Shown: positions 58,575-63,423 of the stretch, piece after piece | Numbering within the stretch: the first letter of the stretch is position 1 | How the letters are laid out: each line of letters starts with the position of its first letter | Origin: Pseudomonas guariconensis | GTDB lineage: Bacteria; Pseudomonadota; Gammaproteobacteria; Pseudomonadales; Pseudomonadaceae | Assembly: GCF_015680235.1 (NCBI RefSeq) | Contig: NZ_JADLJL010000027.1 | Coordinates: forward strand, 1-63,423 | Length of the DNA: 63,423 nucleotides | Direction of reading: 5' to 3' | Made by a program: the position numbers and the translations under genes | Notes under the pieces: generated by a model | Told to the model about the DNA's origin: nothing | The model's database searches: none | The model's input: the letters and a program-made list of their open reading frames with translations, nothing else

Positions 58575-60551
58575 TTATTTACCGCGAATCAACCGGCGCA
58601 GCGCAAACCGGTTCGGATGGCATGCTTCTGCCACCGCCCGGGGCACCGGCAGTGGTTCGCCACACACCCAGGCCGCCACCAATTCCCCGCATAGGGGCGC
58701 GGTAATCAGGCCCCGTGAGCCATGCCCGCTGTTCACATACAAACCGTCGAGCCACGGGCAAGGGGTGTCTGGCACCTGCCGGGCATCCTTGGCCAGCACC
58801 GCATACGCCTCGGCGAACGCCTGAGCATCGGCCACCGGCCCGACGATCGGCAAGTAGTCGGGGCTGGTGCAGCGAAACGCCGCCCGGCCCTGCAGCTGCT
58901 CGGGGTCAAGCGCGGCGGTGTGCAGCCGCTGGGCCAGGTCCGTGGAGATCTCCTCCAGCAAGGCCAGGTTGCCCTGGTGTTCGGCGGTGGTCGGGGTCAG
59001 GTCGTCGTTATGGAAGTCGAAGCTTGCACCCAGCGTGTGCTCATCGCCCCGAGGCGGTGCCACGTAGCCTTCTGCGCAGACCACGGTGCGCAACGCCCGG
59101 CTGGCCTCGGTGGCCGGCAGGCGGGTGATCTGCCCGCGAATACGCTTGAGCGGCAGCGCGGCGCAGGCGTCGAAGCGGCGCACCTCGGCGGCGCCGGCCA
59201 GTACCACCACGGGCGCGCTGGCCAGCAGCCGTTCGCCGTCCCAGGCCTGCCACAGGTCGTCGGCCTTGCGCAGCTCGATCACCTCATGATGCGCCAGCAA
59301 ACGGATGTTCGAATGGTGCAACTGCGCCTGGCACAAGGCGGGTGGATGCACCCAGCCACCTTCGGGATAGAACAGCCCACCGGCCGGCAACGCCACGCCG
59401 GCGACAGCTTCTGCCTGGGCCTGGTCGAGCACTTGCAGCAGGCTGCTGTCGAAGGCTTCGGCCAGCTTGGCCTGGCGCTGGGCTTCCTGGTCGTCGAAGG
59501 CCAGCTGCAGCACGCCGCAGGCGTCCCAGGCCTGGCCGGGTTGCAGGCGTTGCAGCCAGCGCCGGGTGTAGCCGAAGCCGGCGAGGATCATCTGCGACAG
59601 CGCCGTGCCATGGGCCGAGAGCTTCAGGTACAGCACGCCCTGGGGGTTGCCCGAGGCTTCACGGGCCGGGGCGTCGTGGCGCTCCAGCACGCTGACCTGC
59701 CAGCCACGGGTGGCCAGGCTCGCAGCGGTGGCGCTACCGGCCAGGCCCGCGCCGATCACCAAGGCATGACGTGGGCCCTGGGGCAGGGCGGGGCGGGCAT
59801 ACCAGGGCGCGATGCCCGGTGGCAGCGGTTGCTCGGCCGGCCAACCCTGGAACTCGCCGTGCATCACCTCCCACTTCTTGCCGATACCGGGCACCTTGCG
59901 CATGGCAAAACCTGCGGCGATCAGGCCCCGGCGCACCCAACCGGTGGTGGTGAAGGTGGCGAGGGTGGTGCTTGGCCGCGAAAGCCGGGCCAACTGCGCG
60001 AACAGCTCCGGCGTCCACATGTCGGGGTTCTTCGCCGGGGCGAAGCCGTCGAGGAACCAGGCATCGATCGGGGCGTCGAGCTGGGGCAACTGTTCGAGCA
60101 CGTCGCCCACCAGCAGGGTAAGGGTGACGCGGCCGCCGTCGAAGGTGAACTGTTGGAAGCCCCCATGTACCGCCACGTATTGCTCCAGCAGCGGTTGCCA
60201 ATAGGGCGCGAGGTCCGGCCATAGTTGCACGGCGCGGGCAAGGTCCTCGCGGGTCAGCGGGTATTTCTCGACGCTGACGAACTGCAGGCGCGCTTCGGGG
60301 TGGGCCTGTTCGGCGAACAGCTGCCAGGCGCAATAAAAGTTCATGCCGGTGCCAAAGCCCGTTTCGCCGATCACCAGGCATGCGTTGGGCGCCAGGTCGG
60401 CGAAGCGCTCGCGCAGGCGGTTCTGTTCGAGGAAGACATGCTCGGTCTCTGCCACGCCTTCGTTCTTCGAGAAGTAGACGTCGTCGTATTGGCGCGAATG
60501 GGGGCGGCCTTGGTCGTCCCAGTCGATCTGGGCGTGGGTGGTGGCAGGCAT
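58575..60551 (-). CDS. mnmC: Bifunctional tRNA wobble-uridine modification enzyme MnmC
   Basis: A 658-residue fusion. The N-terminal methyltransferase (about 1-240) has ETGFGTGMNF and WFLDGFAPAKNPDMW. The C-terminal FAD oxidoreductase (about 260-650) has the dinucleotide motif VIGAGLAGSATAASLATRGW and a late GSRGLITAPLCGEL. It converts cmnm5s2U34 to mnm5s2U34 in tRNAs for Lys, Glu and Gln. It is monocistronic, with REPs on both sides. Confidence 0.95.
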   Translation of the reverse strand: MPATTHAQIDWDDQGRPHSRQYDDVYFSKNEGVAETEHVFLEQNRLRERFADLAPNACLVIGETGFGTGMNFYCAWQLFAEQAHPEARLQFVSVEKYPLTREDLARAVQLWPDLAPYWQPLLEQYVAVHGGFQQFTFDGGRVTLTLLVGDVLEQLPQLDAPIDAWFLDGFAPAKNPDMWTPELFAQLARLSRPSTTLATFTTTGWVRRGLIAAGFAMRKVPGIGKKWEVMHGEFQGWPAEQPLPPGIAPWYARPALPQGPRHALVIGAGLAGSATAASLATRGWQVSVLERHDAPAREASGNPQGVLYLKLSAHGTALSQMILAGFGYTRRWLQRLQPGQAWDACGVLQLAFDDQEAQRQAKLAEAFDSSLLQVLDQAQAEAVAGVALPAGGLFYPEGGWVHPPALCQAQLHHSNIRLLAHHEVIELRKADDLWQAWDGERLLASAPVVVLAGAAEVRRFDACAALPLKRIRGQITRLPATEASRALRTVVCAEGYVAPPRGDEHTLGASFDFHNDDLTPTTAEHQGNLALLEEISTDLAQRLHTAALDPEQLQGRAAFRCTSPDYLPIVGPVADAQAFAEAYAVLAKDARQVPDTPCPWLDGLYVNSGHGSRGLITAPLCGELVAAWVCGEPLPVPRAVAEACHPNRFALRRLIRGK

Positions 60552-60617
60552 GGGTGGCTCGGGTTGCGGTGAAAGTCGGCGATTTTAAGGCATCTGTCGG
60601 TTTTTCGCTGGCTGTAC

Positions 60618-60648
60618 CGGCCCAATCGCCGGCAAGCCGGCTCCCACC
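60618..60648. repeat. Single REP between mnmC and pap
   Basis: CGGCCCAATCGCCGGCAAGC (60619-60638), running into CGGCTCCCAC. Confidence 0.7.
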
Positions 60649-60732
60649 GAGATCCACCCGCTGCGATCGGAGCCTGAAGCCTGGCGCGCAATCCGCTAGT
60701 CTTGCTTATCCATTGAAGGAGCAAGGCCACCC

Positions 60733-62226
60733 ATGTTCGAATCCGCCGAAATAGGACACAGCATCGACAAGGACGCGTACGAAGCTGAAGTGCCCGCATT
60801 GCGCGAGGCGCTGCTCGAGGCCCAGTACGAACTCAAGCAGCAGGCGCGCTTCCCGGTGATCGTGCTGATCAACGGCATCGAGGGTGCCGGCAAGGGCGAG
60901 ACGGTCAAGTTGCTCAACGAATGGATGGACCCGCGCCTGATCGAGGTGCGCACCTTCGACCAGCAGACCGACGAAGAACTGGCCCGACCACCGGCCTGGC
61001 GCTACTGGCGGGCCCTGCCGCCGAAAGGGCGGATGGGCGTGTTCTTCGGCAACTGGTACAGCCAGATGCTCCAGGGGCGGGTGCACGGCCTGTTCAAGGA
61101 CGCCGTGCTCGACCAGGCCATCACCGGTGCCGAGCGCCTGGAGCAGATGCTCTGCGACGAAGGCGCGCTGATCATCAAGTTCTGGTTCCACCTGTCCAAG
61201 AAACAGATGAAGGCCCGGCTCAAGGCGCTCAAGGACGACCCGTTGCACAGCTGGCGCATCAGCCCGCTGGACTGGCAGCAGTCGGAAACCTACGACCGTT
61301 TCGTGCGTTTCGGCGAGCGTGTGCTGCGCCGCACCAGCCGTGACTATGCGCCCTGGCACGTGATCGAGGGGGCCGACCCGTACTACCGCAGCCTGGCGGT
61401 GGGGCGCATTCTGCTCGAGAGCCTGCAGGCCGCGCTGGCCAGCGCGCCGAGCGCCAAGCACCAGGGCAACGTCGCCCCGCTGGGCCGCAGCATCGACCAG
61501 AAGAGCCTGCTCGGTGCCCTGGACCTGAGCCGGCGCCTGGACAAGGCCGACTACCAGGAGCAACTGGTGACCGAGCAGGCGCGCCTGGCCGGCCTGCTAC
61601 GTCACAAACAGATGCGCCGGCATGCCCTGGTGGCGGTGTTCGAGGGCAACGACGCGGCCGGCAAGGGCGGGGCGATCCGCCGCGTGGCGGCTGCGCTCGA
61701 CCCCCGCCAGTACCGCATCGTGCCGGTGGCCGCGCCCACCGAGGAGGAGCGCGCCCAGCCGTACCTGTGGCGTTTCTGGCGACATATCCCGGCGCGCGGC
61801 AAGTTCACCATCTTCGACCGTTCGTGGTATGGCCGGGTGCTGGTGGAGCGGGTCGAGGGGTTCTGCACCCCGGCCGACTGGATGCGCGCCTATGGCGAGA
61901 TCAACGACTTCGAGGAACAGCTGACCCGTGCCGGTGTGGTGGTGGTCAAGTTCTGGCTGGCGATCGACCCGCAGACCCAGCTGGAGCGCTTCGAGGAGCG
62001 CGAACAGATCCCCTTCAAGCGCTACAAGATCACCGAGGAAGACTGGCGCAACCGCGACAAGTGGGATGTGTATGCCGAGGCGGTGGGGGACATGGTCGAT
62101 CGGACCAGCACCGAGATCGCACCCTGGACATTGGTGGAAGCCAATGACAAACGCTGGGCACGGGTGAAGGTGCTCAGAACGATCAACGAGGCGCTGGAGG
62201 CGGCGTTCGCGAAAGACAAGAAGTGA
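60733..62226 (+). CDS. pap: Polyphosphate:AMP phosphotransferase (tandem PPK2)
   Basis: A 497-residue class II polyphosphate kinase-2 with two fused PPK2 domains. The first has Walker A GIEGAGKGE (about 48-56). The second has FEGNDAAGKGGAIR (about residue 300) and IFDRSWYGRVLVERVEGF. In tandem enzymes the C-terminal domain is the active one, making ADP from AMP and polyphosphate. The start at 60733 follows GAAGGAGCAAGG. Confidence 0.92.
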   Translation: MFESAEIGHSIDKDAYEAEVPALREALLEAQYELKQQARFPVIVLINGIEGAGKGETVKLLNEWMDPRLIEVRTFDQQTDEELARPPAWRYWRALPPKGRMGVFFGNWYSQMLQGRVHGLFKDAVLDQAITGAERLEQMLCDEGALIIKFWFHLSKKQMKARLKALKDDPLHSWRISPLDWQQSETYDRFVRFGERVLRRTSRDYAPWHVIEGADPYYRSLAVGRILLESLQAALASAPSAKHQGNVAPLGRSIDQKSLLGALDLSRRLDKADYQEQLVTEQARLAGLLRHKQMRRHALVAVFEGNDAAGKGGAIRRVAAALDPRQYRIVPVAAPTEEERAQPYLWRFWRHIPARGKFTIFDRSWYGRVLVERVEGFCTPADWMRAYGEINDFEEQLTRAGVVVVKFWLAIDPQTQLERFEEREQIPFKRYKITEEDWRNRDKWDVYAEAVGDMVDRTSTEIAPWTLVEANDKRWARVKVLRTINEALEAAFAKDKK

Positions 62227-62383
62227 ATCGTTGACTGTGCCGACCCCCGCAATCGGGCCGGCACCGGCATCCATGCCTTCCCGGAATAACCCGATGAATT
62301 CTTTTCGCGCCACTTTCTCTCAGTGCGGCACTCCAAGCCCTTAGAATTTGCCCACCCTTTCCATGGGCTTGATCGAGGACGCT

Positions 62384-63346
62384 ATGCACATTTCTTCCGG
62401 ACGCTGGGTCTATGGCCTGTTCCTGGCACTTTTGACCGCGTTGCTCTGGGGCATCCTGCCGATCAAGCTCAAGCAGGTGTTGCAGGTCATGGACCCGGTG
62501 ACCGTCACCTGGTACCGCCTGCTGGTGTCCGGCGGCCTACTGTTCGCCTGGCTCGCGGCCAACCGGCGCCTGCCGGCGTTCGACAAGCTGGGGCGCAAGG
62601 GCTATGGCCTGGTGGCGGTGGCCGTATGCGGTCTGGTGGGCAACTACGTGCTGTACCTGGTCGGGCTCAACCTGCTCAGCCCCGGGACCGCGCAACTGGT
62701 GGTACAGCTCGGCCCGGTATTGTTGCTGGTGGCCAGCGTGTTCGTGTTCAAGGAGCGCTTCAGCCTGGGGCAGGGCATGGGCTTGCTGGTACTGCTGGCC
62801 GGTTTCGGCCTGTTCTTCAACCAGCGCCTGGAAGAGCTGCTGACCTCGCTGGGCACCTACACCACCGGCGTGCTGACCATCATCTTGGCCACCAGCATCT
62901 GGGTGTTCTATGCCCTGAGCCAGAAGCAACTGCTGACGGTGTGGCATTCGCAGCAGGTGATGATGGTGATCTATCTGTGCTGCGCGGTGCTGCTCACGCC
63001 CTGGGTGCACCCGCTGGAAGCGTTGCAGTTGAGCCCGCTGCAGGGGTGGCTGTTGCTGGCATGCTGCCTCAATACCCTGGTGGCCTATGGCGCCTTCGCC
63101 GAGGCACTGGCCCATTGGGAGGCTTCGCGGGTGAGCGCGACCCTGGCGCTGACGCCACTGGTGACTTTCGTCGCGGTGGCTCTGGCGGCCTGGCTGTGGC
63201 CGGCGTACGTGCATGCCGAGGACATCAATGCCCTGGGGTATGTGGGAGCGGTGACGGTGGTGCTGGGTTCGGCGCTGGTGGCCCTGGGGCCCTCGCTGGT
63301 GGCCGGGTGGCGCGCCCGGCGGGCGCGGTTGGCCCGGGCTCATTGA
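62384..63346 (+). CDS. EamA-family (DMT) exporter
   Basis: A 320-residue protein with ten predicted helices in two EamA repeats. It begins WVYGLFLALLTALLWGILPIKLKQVL and has GLVGNYVLYLVGLNLLSPGTAQLVVQLGPVLLLVASVFVFKE in the first half. These are drug/metabolite exporters of the inner membrane. The substrate is unknown. The ATG at 62384 is chosen, with a GAGGAC site upstream. Confidence 0.88.
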   Translation: MHISSGRWVYGLFLALLTALLWGILPIKLKQVLQVMDPVTVTWYRLLVSGGLLFAWLAANRRLPAFDKLGRKGYGLVAVAVCGLVGNYVLYLVGLNLLSPGTAQLVVQLGPVLLLVASVFVFKERFSLGQGMGLLVLLAGFGLFFNQRLEELLTSLGTYTTGVLTIILATSIWVFYALSQKQLLTVWHSQQVMMVIYLCCAVLLTPWVHPLEALQLSPLQGWLLLACCLNTLVAYGAFAEALAHWEASRVSATLALTPLVTFVAVALAAWLWPAYVHAEDINALGYVGAVTVVLGSALVALGPSLVAGWRARRARLARAH

Positions 63347-63356
63347 TAACCGGTAC

Positions 63357-63423
63357 CGGCCCTATCGCCGGCAAGCCGGCTCCCACTGGATCCGGGTTGG
63401 CACGCTCGGGGTGGGAGCCGGCT
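63357..63423. repeat. REP pair cut by the window end
   Basis: CGGCCCTATCGCCGGCAAGC (63358-63377) and the start of an inverted partner (GTGGGAGCCGGCT) that continues past the window. Confidence 0.75.

Overview
The window is high-GC gammaproteobacterial chromosome and looks like a Pseudomonas of the P. putida group. The grounds are the gene content (rdgC, nasA flavoprotein fusion, minCDE, apeB, mnmC, the rsmI paralogue of csrA, the NAGGN osmolyte genes), the dense short palindromic intergenic repeats of the REP type, and a gene order that I recall (from memory, not searched) from the KT2440 chromosome. No phage, plasmid or rRNA genes are seen.

Layout. 1-4.3 kb: a repeat-rich left end, an MFS/PlsC fusion, a guanidinium exporter gene with a guanidine-II riboswitch in its leader, rdgC, then tRNA-Val and tRNA-Asp. 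4.3-11.7 kb: assimilatory nitrate and nitrite reduction (nasA, nirB, nirD); both nasA and nirB are preceded by leaders with a terminator and NasT/ANTAR-type hexaloop hairpins, and nirB has a sigma-54 promoter. 11.8-17.8 kb: FKBP lipoprotein, a DUF1232 gene with an inverted pair of DnaA boxes upstream, an XRE-regulator/unknown pair with two palindromic operators, prc and a quinone oxidoreductase. 17.9-24.3 kb: a six-gene ABC importer operon with two phosphohydrolase-type enzymes and a divergent GntR/UTRA regulator, probably for an organophosphate or phosphonate. 24.4-39.1 kb: housekeeping and envelope genes (MscS channel, apeB, rluA-type synthase, minCDE, lipid A acyltransferase, patatin, mlaA, GH17/glucan protein, betaine-type binding protein). 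39.3-42.0 kb: a frameshifted REP-associated transposase (RAYT), then DUF485-actP.

42.1-52.4 kb is the most accessory-looking part: a BvgAS-like two-component system followed by a class 5 (alpha, CS1/Cbl-type) chaperone-usher pilus operon (pilin, usher, chaperone, tip adhesin), preceded by a decayed second adhesin gene. A palindromic GGAAATTTC(C) motif occurs upstream of the remnant, of the response regulator and of the pilin gene. At the regulator it reads TAGGAAATTTCCTA, an inverted pair of the heptamer TTTCCTA known from BvgA-binding sites of Bordetella. I infer that the system controls itself and its pilus. No REP is seen between about 39.93 and 53.39 kb.

52.4-63.4 kb is core again: ynfA, rsmI, yheU, the N-acetylglutaminylglutamine amide osmolyte genes (M42-type peptidase, ngg, asnO), mnmC, polyphosphate:AMP phosphotransferase and an EamA exporter.

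All assignments rest on reading the translated sequence and motifs. No database search was run.
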